Assembly: GCF_016909015.1 (NCBI RefSeq)
Contig: NZ_JAFBFA010000005.1
Coordinates: 161,317 to 225,316 of the forward strand
Direction of reading: 5' to 3'
Length of the DNA: 64,000 bases
Source: Gracilibacillus alcaliphilus
GTDB lineage: Bacteria; Bacillota; Bacilli; Bacillales; Amphibacillaceae
Shown here in pieces: positions 52,824 to 60,452 of the stretch (position 1 is the first letter of the stretch; each line of letters begins with the position of its first letter). The notes under the pieces are model-generated. The model had not been told where the DNA came from and made no database searches. It saw only the letters and a list, made by a program, of their open reading frames with translations. Position numbers and translations under genes: made by a program.

Positions 52824-52975
52824 ACAAATGATTATGATAAAAATCTTCTAAGGTTAAGTGTACTATAGATCAAAAATTATTCAAGAAGTTTCAAGTGATC
52901 ATAAGAATTAACTTGACGTAGCAACCAAAAGATTATACACTACTTACAAAGGTAACATATAAGAACAAATGTAAA
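52824..52975. promoter_or_regulatory. Divergent promoter/operator region of the SorC regulator and dehydrogenase complex
   Basis: A plus-strand promoter TTGACG (52913-52918), a 17-nt spacer and TACACT (52936-52941) is followed by ACAAAGG (52946-52952) and ACAAATG (52965-52971), 19 nt apart. A further TTACAAATGATTA (ACAAATG at 52824-52830) is close to the start of the minus-strand regulator gene. Motif and spacing equal those at 46150/46169. Confidence 0.6.
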
Positions 52976-52992
52976 TAGGAGGCTGAAAAATA

Positions 52993-53970
52993 GTGAATTT
53001 AAAGGTCCCAGAGATGATAACAGAAGAGAAATTAGTCATGCTGTACAAACAAATGTGGTCGATTCGTTTTTTTGAAGAGAAAGTAGATGAATTCTTTGCT
53101 AAAGGAATGATCCATGGTACTACTCACCTGGCGGTTGGGCAAGAAGCCTCTGCTGCAGGTGCATGTGCAGTCTTGGAAGAACGAGATATGATTACCAGCA
53201 CCCATCGTGGTCATGGACATTGTATTGCAAAGGGAGCAGAAGTAAATGGAATGATGGCAGAGCTCTTTGGCCGTACAACTGGTTATTGTAAAGGCAAGGG
53301 AGGTTCCATGCATATTGCTGATGTAGATAAAGGCAACTTAGGAGCTAATGGAATTGTTGGCGGAGGTATCCCGCTAGCTGTAGGGGCTGCTCTTACTTCC
53401 AACATGAAAAATAAAGGATATGTGGTACTTTGTTTCTTTGGTGATGGTGCCTCCAATGAAGGAAGTTTTCATGAAGCGGTTAACTTGGCGTCTGTATGGA
53501 ATTTGCCAGTCGTGTTTATCTGTGAGAATAATCAATATGGTATGTCAGGATCTGTCAAAGAGATGGTGAATATTGAACATATAGCTGATAGAGCATCCTC
53601 TTATGGTATTCCCGGTTTATCAATTGATGGAAACGATATCATGGAAGTGATGAATACGGTGGATGAAGCCGTTAAACATGCGCGTGGTGGAAATGGTCCT
53701 ACATTGATTGAAGCTAAAACCTATCGCTGGAAAGGTCATTCCAAGAGTGACGCCAAAAAATATCGAACACGTGAAGAAGAGAAAGAATGGCGTGACAAAG
53801 ACCCTATCGCAAGATTAAAAGAACAGTTAATAGCAGAAGGGATTTTAACGGAGGCGAAAGCCCGTCAACTGCGCGATGAAGCAAAGCGGGAGATCGAAGA
53901 TTCAGTGGAATATGCGAAGAACAGTCCTGAACCAAGTTTGGATACATTAATGGAAGATATTTATGCATAA
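52993..53970 (+). CDS. acoA: TPP-dependent dehydrogenase E1 alpha subunit (acetoin/2-oxoacid type)
   Basis: GTG start with TAGGAGG 10 bases upstream. The 325-aa protein has the E1-alpha pattern of acetoin and short 2-oxoacid dehydrogenases: MWSIRFFEEKV, HGTTHLAVGQEA, STHRGHGH, KGKGGSMH and the TPP motif GDGASNEGSFHEA ending in CENN. Together with the beta subunit it cleaves acetoin or decarboxylates a 2-oxoacid. The AcoA reading is favoured by length and by the KGKGGSMHIAD segment; the gene symbol is tentative. First gene of a four-gene operon. Confidence 0.85.
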   Translation: MNLKVPEMITEEKLVMLYKQMWSIRFFEEKVDEFFAKGMIHGTTHLAVGQEASAAGACAVLEERDMITSTHRGHGHCIAKGAEVNGMMAELFGRTTGYCKGKGGSMHIADVDKGNLGANGIVGGGIPLAVGAALTSNMKNKGYVVLCFFGDGASNEGSFHEAVNLASVWNLPVVFICENNQYGMSGSVKEMVNIEHIADRASSYGIPGLSIDGNDIMEVMNTVDEAVKHARGGNGPTLIEAKTYRWKGHSKSDAKKYRTREEEKEWRDKDPIARLKEQLIAEGILTEAKARQLRDEAKREIEDSVEYAKNSPEPSLDTLMEDIYA

Positions 53971-54126
53971 AGACAGATTTTGATCAGCTGGAAGTTTTGG
54001 CCCTGCTGGCTGATAAATAGTGAAAAAATAGGTGGTGACTCTCGATTCAATTTTGTTCTAAGCTTTTCTTACTGTTTGAAGCGAGGGTTGTAGATATGGA
54101 ATCGATGACGATAGGGAGGATTACAG

Positions 54127-55116
54127 ATGCGCGAAATAACTTATTTAGAAGCAGTTAGAGAAGCAATGACACAAGTGATGCAGGAAGATAATGATGTCTT
54201 TATCTTAGGTGAAGATATAGGAGTTTATGGTGGTGCCTTTGGGGTAACAAGAGGAATGATTGAGGAATTTGGCCCAGAGCGGATACGTAATACACCTATT
54301 TCTGAATCAGGTATTGCAGGAGCAGCCATCGGCAGTGCATTAACCGGAATGAGGCCTATTTTGGAATTGCAATTTTCTGATTTTATTACGATTGCGATGG
54401 ATCAAATTGTCAATCAGGCAGCTAAATTACGCTATATGTATGGCGGTAAGGCACAAGTGCCAATGGTATTGCGCACTCCATCAGGATCTGGAACAGGGGC
54501 AGCTGCACAGCATTCGCAAAGCTTAGAGGCATGGGTAGCACATGTCCCCGGCCTGAAGGTGGTTCAGCCAGCCACGGCCTATGATGTTAAAGGCTTGCTT
54601 AAAGCAGCTATTGAAGATAATAACCCCGTTATTTTTTATGAACATAAATTACTGTATAAAACGAAAGGGGAGGTTCCTGAAGAACCTTATTCTATCCCAT
54701 TAGGGAAAGCAGATGTGAAACGAGAGGGAACAGATGTAACGATTGTGGCAACAGCCATTATGGTGCATAAAGCCTTAGAAGCAGCCGGAAAATTAGCAGA
54801 AGAAGGAATTGAGGTTGAAGTAATTGATCCGCGTACACTGGTACCGTTAGATTTAGAGACTATTATTTCGTCTGTGAAAAAGACGAGCCGTTTAATTGTT
54901 GTTCATGAGGCAGTTAAGCGCGGTGGTTATGGCGGAGAGATTGCCAGTTCTATAGCAGAGAGTGAAGCATTCGATTATTTGGATGCACCGATCAAACGTC
55001 TGGGTGGAAAGGAAGTTCCAATTCCGTATAATCCAGAACTAGAGAAAGCAGCCGTACCTCAAACAGAGGATATTATCAAAGCAGTCAAAGAGACATTAAA
55101 TAAAAAAATAGGCTAA
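54127..55116 (+). CDS. acoB: TPP-dependent dehydrogenase E1 beta subunit
   Basis: Protein of 329 aa with the transketolase-like pyrimidine-binding domain: FILGEDIGVYGGAFGVTRG, a TPISESGIAGAAIGSA block, and the C-terminal DPRTLVPLD and HEAVKRGGYGGEI motifs. It pairs with the alpha subunit, 156 bases upstream. AGGGAGG precedes the ATG. As in AcoB, PdhB and BkdAB the sequence alone does not fix the substrate. Confidence 0.88.
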   Translation: MREITYLEAVREAMTQVMQEDNDVFILGEDIGVYGGAFGVTRGMIEEFGPERIRNTPISESGIAGAAIGSALTGMRPILELQFSDFITIAMDQIVNQAAKLRYMYGGKAQVPMVLRTPSGSGTGAAAQHSQSLEAWVAHVPGLKVVQPATAYDVKGLLKAAIEDNNPVIFYEHKLLYKTKGEVPEEPYSIPLGKADVKREGTDVTIVATAIMVHKALEAAGKLAEEGIEVEVIDPRTLVPLDLETIISSVKKTSRLIVVHEAVKRGGYGGEIASSIAESEAFDYLDAPIKRLGGKEVPIPYNPELEKAAVPQTEDIIKAVKETLNKKIG

Positions 55117-55145
55117 TGAGGTTTACAGGAAAGGAGGAGAGTTAA

Positions 55146-56471
55146 TTGGCTAAAGCAATTTTTATGCCGAAATTGAGCAGTACGATGGAAGTTGGAACCC
55201 TGCTTCAATGGTTTAAAGAAGAAGGAGATGCGGTTGAAGTAGGTGAGGCGTTATTTGAAATTATGACTGACAAAATCAATATTGAAGTGGAAGCTTATGA
55301 AGAAGGCATTTTATTAAAGCGCTATTATCAAGAAGATGCCGAAGTGCCGGTGAATCATGTAATAGGATATATTGGCGAATCCGGTGAGCAAGTCCCAGAT
55401 ACACCGCCAGGTGACGCAGATGCAGATCCATCAACTGCTGGCACTTCCGAATCTCAGCAAGAGGAGATTGTTGAGCAGGACGAAATGCCAGTCAAATCAG
55501 TGGAGGCAGGGCAAAAAGTACGGGCTACGCCAGCTGCTCGCAGATTGGCAAGTGAGGCAGATATGGATTTAACTGTGATAACTGGCTCTGGTCCATCTGG
55601 ACGAATACATGCCACTGATGTAGAAAAAGCCAAACAACAGACACCTAAAGCGACACCGCTTGCAAAGAAAATAGCGAATGATCAAGGGCTTGAACTAACT
55701 TCGATAGAAGGTTCAGGACCACATGGGAAAATATATAGAAAAGATTTGGAGACTGGACAAACAGAAACACTTGAAACGACAGAGACAAAACGAGTCAAGC
55801 TGGAAGGAATCGCCAAAGTAGTAGCTCAACGTATGCAAGAGAGTGCCCAAACTGTGCCACATGTTACGATCCATACAGAAATAGATATGTCAGAAGTGAT
55901 CGCTATGCGTCAATCGCTCTTACCTATTATTGAAAAACAAACGGGATATCGTGTCTCCTTTACCGAAATCATTGTAAAGGCCGTAGCACATACATTAGGA
56001 AAGCATCCGATCATTAATGCCTCTTTAGAGGGTAATGAAATTGTTTTCCATGACCAAATCAATATTGGCTTAGCTGTTGCTGTTGATAATGGTCTGCTCG
56101 TACCTGTGATTCATCAGGCAGATCAGAAAGGTTTAGCCGCTTTAACAGCAGATAGTAAGACACTTGCTAAGCAAGCGCGTGAAGGTCAGTTAAAACCAGC
56201 CTCTATGTCTGGCGGGACGTTTACGATCAGTAATCTAGGTATGTATGCAGTAGATACCTTTAATCCAATTATTAATCAGCCGGAATCAGCCATTTTAGGG
56301 GTAGGACGTATTAATGAGAAGCCTGTAGGAGTATATGGCGACATACAATTGCGTCCTATGATGGGATTGAGTCTATCGTTTGATCACCGTATCATTAATG
56401 GTGCGCCAGCAGCTGCCTTTATTACCGACTTGAAATCTGTATTAGAACAACCATTTGAATTATTAGTCTAA
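55146..56471 (+). CDS. acoC: Dihydrolipoamide acyltransferase E2 with two tandem E3-binding domains
   Basis: TTG start after AAAGGAGG. The 441-aa protein has one lipoyl domain with lipoyl-Lys43 in IMTDKINIE and an acidic Gln/Ser linker. Two consecutive peripheral-subunit-binding domains follow (RATPAARRLA at about 126-161 and KATPLAKKIA at about 168-203), then the CAT core (about 220-441). The active-site block reads SFDHRIINGAP, with Asn in place of the usual Asp of HxxxDG. Most Gram-positive E2 proteins have a single binding domain, so this layout is unusual. It transfers the acyl group to CoA. Confidence 0.88.
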   Translation: MAKAIFMPKLSSTMEVGTLLQWFKEEGDAVEVGEALFEIMTDKINIEVEAYEEGILLKRYYQEDAEVPVNHVIGYIGESGEQVPDTPPGDADADPSTAGTSESQQEEIVEQDEMPVKSVEAGQKVRATPAARRLASEADMDLTVITGSGPSGRIHATDVEKAKQQTPKATPLAKKIANDQGLELTSIEGSGPHGKIYRKDLETGQTETLETTETKRVKLEGIAKVVAQRMQESAQTVPHVTIHTEIDMSEVIAMRQSLLPIIEKQTGYRVSFTEIIVKAVAHTLGKHPIINASLEGNEIVFHDQINIGLAVAVDNGLLVPVIHQADQKGLAALTADSKTLAKQAREGQLKPASMSGGTFTISNLGMYAVDTFNPIINQPESAILGVGRINEKPVGVYGDIQLRPMMGLSLSFDHRIINGAPAAAFITDLKSVLEQPFELLV

Positions 56472-56484
56472 GGGGTCGATTATA

Positions 56485-57867
56485 GTGAAGAAATATGATA
56501 TAGCGATTATTGGAAGTGGTCCTGGTGGTTATGTATCTGCTATTCGAGCGAGCAAATCCGGCAAAAAAGTAGCAATCATTGAGGCAGATTTTCTCGGCGG
56601 TACTTGTCTGAATAGGGGGTGTATTCCTTCTAAGACATTACTAAGACATGCAGAAGTAATTGAGAATATCAAAGCGGCACGTGAATGGGGCATTGAAACA
56701 GGGGAATTAACTTTTTCCTTTGCGAAGATGATGGAACGGAAGAATGGCGTCACGCAACAATTAAGGAACGGAATAGAGTTCTTAATGAAAAAGGGAAAAA
56801 TTGATGTGCTGCACGGTGTGGGTGAGGTAGTTTCTGAAACAATTATTACAGTACGCTCTGAACAGGAAGAACAAACAATCGAGGCAGAACATATTATAAT
56901 TGCGACAGGCTCTACACCAGTTGTTCCGCCAATAGAAGGTATAGATTCGATTGAGTATTATACGAGTGATACTATTTTTGATTTGCAAGAAATTCCTGAT
57001 TCGATCGTCATTGTTGGTGGAGGAATTATTGGAGTAGAATTTGCTTGTATTTTTGCCAGTCTAGGTGTAGATGTCAAAGTTATTGAGATGTTTGATCGTA
57101 TCATTACTACAGAAGATCCAGAAGTATCTAAGCATTTAGCAAAAGAGCTGGTGGCAAAAGGAGTTAAGATTTATACCAGTGCACAGGTAACTCAGTTTAC
57201 AAATAATAGTCAAAAGATAATGACGACGATCAAACAAGCCAATGGGGAACTTGAGAAACTGTCTGCTGAGGCAGTGTTATTATCGGTTGGAAGAAAACCA
57301 AATACTGCTGCGGTTGAGAAACTCCATCTTTCCATGAATAAGGGCTTTATCGATGTGAACGACTATATGCAGACAAATGTTCCATCTATCTATGCGATTG
57401 GTGATGTTATAGGAGGCTATCAGCTGGCGCATGTGTCTAGTGCAGAGGGATTGATTGCAGCAGGTCATATTGCTGGAGAGAAGCAGAAGATTGATTACCG
57501 GACAGTACCACGTTGTGTTTATACCAATCCTGAAATAGCTAGTGTTGGGTTGTCTGAACAACAATTAAAGGAGAAGGGGATGCAGTATAAAGCAGAAACC
57601 GTGAACTTGAGCAGTAATGGCAAAGCACTTGCTTCTGCGGAGAGCAGCGGTTTTGTAAAATTATTAGCTGATCCGAAATATGGGGAAATACTAGGTGCCA
57701 CATTAGTTGGTCCACATGTAACAGAAATGATTGGCGAGCCAGCTGCCTTTATTCATCTGGAAGGGACTGTGGATGAATTAGCTACGATGATCCATGCCCA
57801 TCCATCTGTTTCAGAATCTATTTATGAGGCCGGTGCCTCATGGCTGGGTAAAGGGATTCATAATTAA
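56485..57867 (+). CDS. lpdA: Dihydrolipoyl dehydrogenase (E3)
   Basis: GTG start, 14 bases after the E2 stop. The 460-aa flavoprotein has the FAD motif IGSGPGGYVSA, the redox disulphide Cys41/Cys46 in GGTCLNRGCIPSK, the NAD motif IVGGGIIGVEF and the C-terminal HAHPSVSESIYEA with the catalytic His-Glu pair. It reoxidises the lipoyl group of E2. As a dedicated E3 at the end of the operon it completes a self-sufficient complex. Confidence 0.93.
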   Translation: MKKYDIAIIGSGPGGYVSAIRASKSGKKVAIIEADFLGGTCLNRGCIPSKTLLRHAEVIENIKAAREWGIETGELTFSFAKMMERKNGVTQQLRNGIEFLMKKGKIDVLHGVGEVVSETIITVRSEQEEQTIEAEHIIIATGSTPVVPPIEGIDSIEYYTSDTIFDLQEIPDSIVIVGGGIIGVEFACIFASLGVDVKVIEMFDRIITTEDPEVSKHLAKELVAKGVKIYTSAQVTQFTNNSQKIMTTIKQANGELEKLSAEAVLLSVGRKPNTAAVEKLHLSMNKGFIDVNDYMQTNVPSIYAIGDVIGGYQLAHVSSAEGLIAAGHIAGEKQKIDYRTVPRCVYTNPEIASVGLSEQQLKEKGMQYKAETVNLSSNGKALASAESSGFVKLLADPKYGEILGATLVGPHVTEMIGEPAAFIHLEGTVDELATMIHAHPSVSESIYEAGASWLGKGIHN

Positions 57868-58133
57868 TATTATTTATCCATGAATCTGAGATGAAAGACT
57901 GTTAGGTTCGGATGTTAAAAGGAAAGCAAACGGTTCAGATAAGCGTTCGTTTGTGAGAAAAGAGTCGGGGGCGGGCCAGTTTTATGGTTTTGTCCCTTGT
58001 TTCTTGTCCCGGTGGATGGTCACAACATTACTGCTGCGTATAGTTGCTTCCAATCTTATGGTTAGTAGAAGAGAGTTTTTCTTTCATTATTATATTATCA
58101 CGTGTTTTGTTGTATAATATAGATAGATAAAAA
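57868..58133. other. Intergenic region after the dehydrogenase operon
   Basis: A CAAACG...CGTTTG hairpin (about 57927-57952) without a T run could act as a weak terminator. Nothing else is recognised. Confidence 0.35.
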
Positions 58134-58210
58134 ATAAAGCGAGACTGCTATCAACTTGGGTTTTCTCATCCCTCGCTGACACTTCTCGGGGTATTAGCGT
58201 CTGCTATCCC
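58134..58210 (-). repeat. Interspersed intergenic repeat, family A (copy 4, inverted)
   Basis: Read on the minus strand it starts GCAGACGCTAATACCCCGAG and ends TTGATAGCAGTCTCGCTTTA. These are the same ends as the copies at 21491 and 40161. It lies between the dehydrogenase operon and the bh gene. Confidence 0.7.
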
Positions 58211-58315
58211 TCTACTGCACTTTTGGGAATTTCAAAGCCTTAAAGTGGAGGAATTACGGACGGATGCACCGGAATAAATATCAACGGTGCCAATAATAGA
58301 GGAGGCTTATTTAGT

Positions 58316-58663
58316 ATGAAGCGTTCTGAAATGGAAACAGAATTGTTCTGTACACAATGCATGGACCATACTTTGCATCAAATTAGTTATCTTAACGAGA
58401 AGATTAGTAAGATTGAATGCGAGCAGTGTCATCATGTGGTGAAATTGCGTCTTGATGTAAAGAAAGAATTCTTGAAAGAATCATATTATAAAGCTGTATC
58501 AAAGCCTGGACAAATTCGCCGCGAATTAAAAGAGGGAAAAGGGGATTTCCTGATTCATTTTCCTGCTAGAGTAGTGACAAAGCCGTATCGATTAGTCAAG
58601 TATTTAAATGAGTCATGGAAAGTTGTCAAGGCGTCCCGAACAGAACAAGATCAAAAGAAATAA
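58316..58663 (+). CDS. Small zinc-ribbon-like protein (Bacillaceae 'bh protein' family)
   Basis: Protein of 115 aa. Two CxxC knuckles (FCTQCMDHT and ECEQCHHV, about residues 11-41) form a probable zinc ribbon; the remainder is basic and helical. I associate this layout with the short Bacillaceae proteins annotated only as bh protein, with no known function. GAGGAGG lies upstream of the ATG. It is single, on the plus strand. Confidence 0.75.
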   Translation: MKRSEMETELFCTQCMDHTLHQISYLNEKISKIECEQCHHVVKLRLDVKKEFLKESYYKAVSKPGQIRRELKEGKGDFLIHFPARVVTKPYRLVKYLNESWKVVKASRTEQDQKK

Positions 58664-58900
58664 ATAAATATAGAGTCAGGAAACTCTGGCTCGGTGATTG
58701 CACTTTGTTCATTTCCATCCTTGTCTTTATAAAGATAGAGGGTGGTTTTGTTATGTTTGCATAGAGATATAAATGATGGGATGATTGTTTAAGTATTGTT
58801 AGGTTTCCACAATCTCATCAAATTCTCATTTTCTTCTCAGCGGAATGTTAGAGAAGCAGGGTAATATAACAAATAGAAATAGAAGAAAGGGGAAATTCAG
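58664..58900. other. Intergenic region
   Basis: No gene. The AGAAAGGGG ribosome binding site at its right end serves the next ORF. Confidence 0.35.
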
Positions 58901-59332
58901 ATGAAATATTTTATCACAGTAACCACATTAGCTGCTATTTTGGCGGGGGGTGGGGCAAGCGATCAAACAGAACAGGCAGCAAAGGAAGTTTCAGTAGAAC
59001 ATGTGGCATCTACAGGAACAGAGCAAGAGACATCAACAGATCAGGAGATAATGGACTCTAATGAAGTGGCAAAAGAGTCTCCTGACGAAGAATCAGATCA
59101 GCAGTCAAGTGAAGTTTCTCAGGATTTTCCTGAATATGAAACATTAGCTGAGCATATTGATCTGGATAGGTTAGAACAAGAGATTGTGGAAGACAACCAA
59201 AGTAAACGAGTGATAATTTTTAAGTCAACAGATGGCGAACAAGAATATAAAAGTATTTTTGTAAAAGAAACCGACCGGTTAAAGATCATTCCCATCGGAC
59301 CTGGTGCCCCATTATATAATGATGTTATTTAG
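58901..59332 (+). CDS. Secreted acidic protein with a lipobox-like signal lacking cysteine
   Basis: Protein of 143 aa. The first 19 residues are a signal-peptide-like helix ending in AAILAGGGASD, which looks like a lipobox (LAGC) whose Cys has become Gly within a poly-G run (GGCGGGGGGTGGGG). The next 65 residues are Glu/Ser/Gln-rich low complexity, then a folded C-terminal part of about 55 residues (RVIIFKSTDGEQEY). Without the Cys the protein would be anchored by the uncleaved helix or secreted. The family is not recognised. Confidence 0.65.
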   Translation: MKYFITVTTLAAILAGGGASDQTEQAAKEVSVEHVASTGTEQETSTDQEIMDSNEVAKESPDEESDQQSSEVSQDFPEYETLAEHIDLDRLEQEIVEDNQSKRVIIFKSTDGEQEYKSIFVKETDRLKIIPIGPGAPLYNDVI

Positions 59333-59523
59333 ATAGATAATAGAATACACACACATAATCGAGTGATTTGGCAAACAAAAGGAGCGAGAACGAATAAGTG
59401 TTTCTATTGTTCATTATAAAAGAAGCCCTTTACTTAGATGGAAAAAAGAGTAAGCAATTCTCAGTACGAGCTCCATCTTTGGAAAAAGTGAAATAATATC
59501 CATTATTATAAGGGTGAAATGAC

Positions 59524-59567
59524 GAAAGACAGTTTCCATCTTAACGAGGATGGGAGCTGTCTTTTTC
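59524..59567. terminator. Bidirectional terminator
   Basis: AAAGACAG...CTGTCTTTTT with an inner CCATC/GATGG stem lies between convergent units, just beyond the stop of the GntR gene. Confidence 0.75.
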
Positions 59568-59587
59568 GTATATGGGGCAAGATTTGA

Positions 59588-60292
59588 TTATATTCCGCTA
59601 CCCAATAAAAAGAATTGTGACTGCTCATAATTATAAGTGACCTTCGAAAAATCAAACGGCTTGCCATTTGACAGAAAAAAGATGCTCTCCATAACGAGCT
59701 TGGGATCACCTTGCTTCAAGTGCAAATAATTGGCTTCTTCTTCCGTTAATTTTCCCGTCTTGATATACATTTCTGAAAAACCAATATTTAGCCCTAACCC
59801 CTCCGTTACATAATGGAAGATAGATTCTGTCACAATTTGTTTATTTAAATAAGTGACCACAGATTTATCATAGTAAGATTCTTCTACACACAATGTCTGA
59901 CCGTTAATATAACGAATCCGTTTGACATAATAGACACCTTGATCATAGTCAATCTGCAAATTGTCTGCCACTTCTTGTGTTGGTTTTACGACGTCTAGCT
60001 GGAGCATCTCTGATGTAATGTCGAACTCTTCAAGATCTTTTTTAAAACCTTGATTGGATAGTAAGTTGATATACCCCATCCGGCTTTTTCTTCTAACAAA
60101 GATCCCGCTCCCCCGAACTTGAAAGATAAGCCCTTTTTTCTCCAACAGATCTAATGCCTTGATAATCGTGCTTTTGCTGGCAGAAAATTCATCCATCAAT
60201 GATTCTAATACAGGCAGTTTGGTACCTTGCTGTAGCTGATGCTGTTCAATATAAAGTTCAATTTGATTGGCTACTTGCTGATACTTAAGCAT
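59588..60292 (-). CDS. GntR/UTRA-family repressor of the beta-glucoside operon
   Basis: Protein of 234 aa. The N-terminal GntR winged helix has SKSTIIKALDLLEKKGLI and GSGIFV, followed by a UTRA effector domain (about 80-230) ending in DFSKVTYNYEQSQF. UTRA members of this subgroup sense a phosphorylated beta-glucoside or trehalose-6-P. It is divergent from the beta-glucoside PTS gene, and the palindrome overlapping that promoter is its likely operator. GAGAGG lies before the ATG. Confidence 0.9.
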   Translation of the reverse strand: MLKYQQVANQIELYIEQHQLQQGTKLPVLESLMDEFSASKSTIIKALDLLEKKGLIFQVRGSGIFVRRKSRMGYINLLSNQGFKKDLEEFDITSEMLQLDVVKPTQEVADNLQIDYDQGVYYVKRIRYINGQTLCVEESYYDKSVVTYLNKQIVTESIFHYVTEGLGLNIGFSEMYIKTGKLTEEEANYLHLKQGDPKLVMESIFFLSNGKPFDFSKVTYNYEQSQFFLLGSGI

Positions 60293-60390
60293 GACTCATA
60301 CCTCTCATTCTGTTCTTATCTGACTCAAAGTATACCATATTTCCTTGTTTAGTTACAAAATTAATTGAATACAATAATATTATATAGGCA

Positions 60391-60429
60391 TTGACTAATT
60401 ATACCTATACAATTATAATGTAGGTATAA
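60391..60429 (+). promoter_or_regulatory. bgl promoter with GntR operator palindrome
   Basis: TTGACT (60391-60396), a 17-nt spacer and TATAAT (60414-60419) form a near-perfect sigma-A promoter. An inverted repeat TTATACCTA (60399-60407) and TAGGTATAA (60421-60429) brackets the -10 box, so repressor binding would block polymerase. Confidence 0.8.
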
Positions 60430-60452
60430 AATCCTGAAGGGAGAACGAACAA

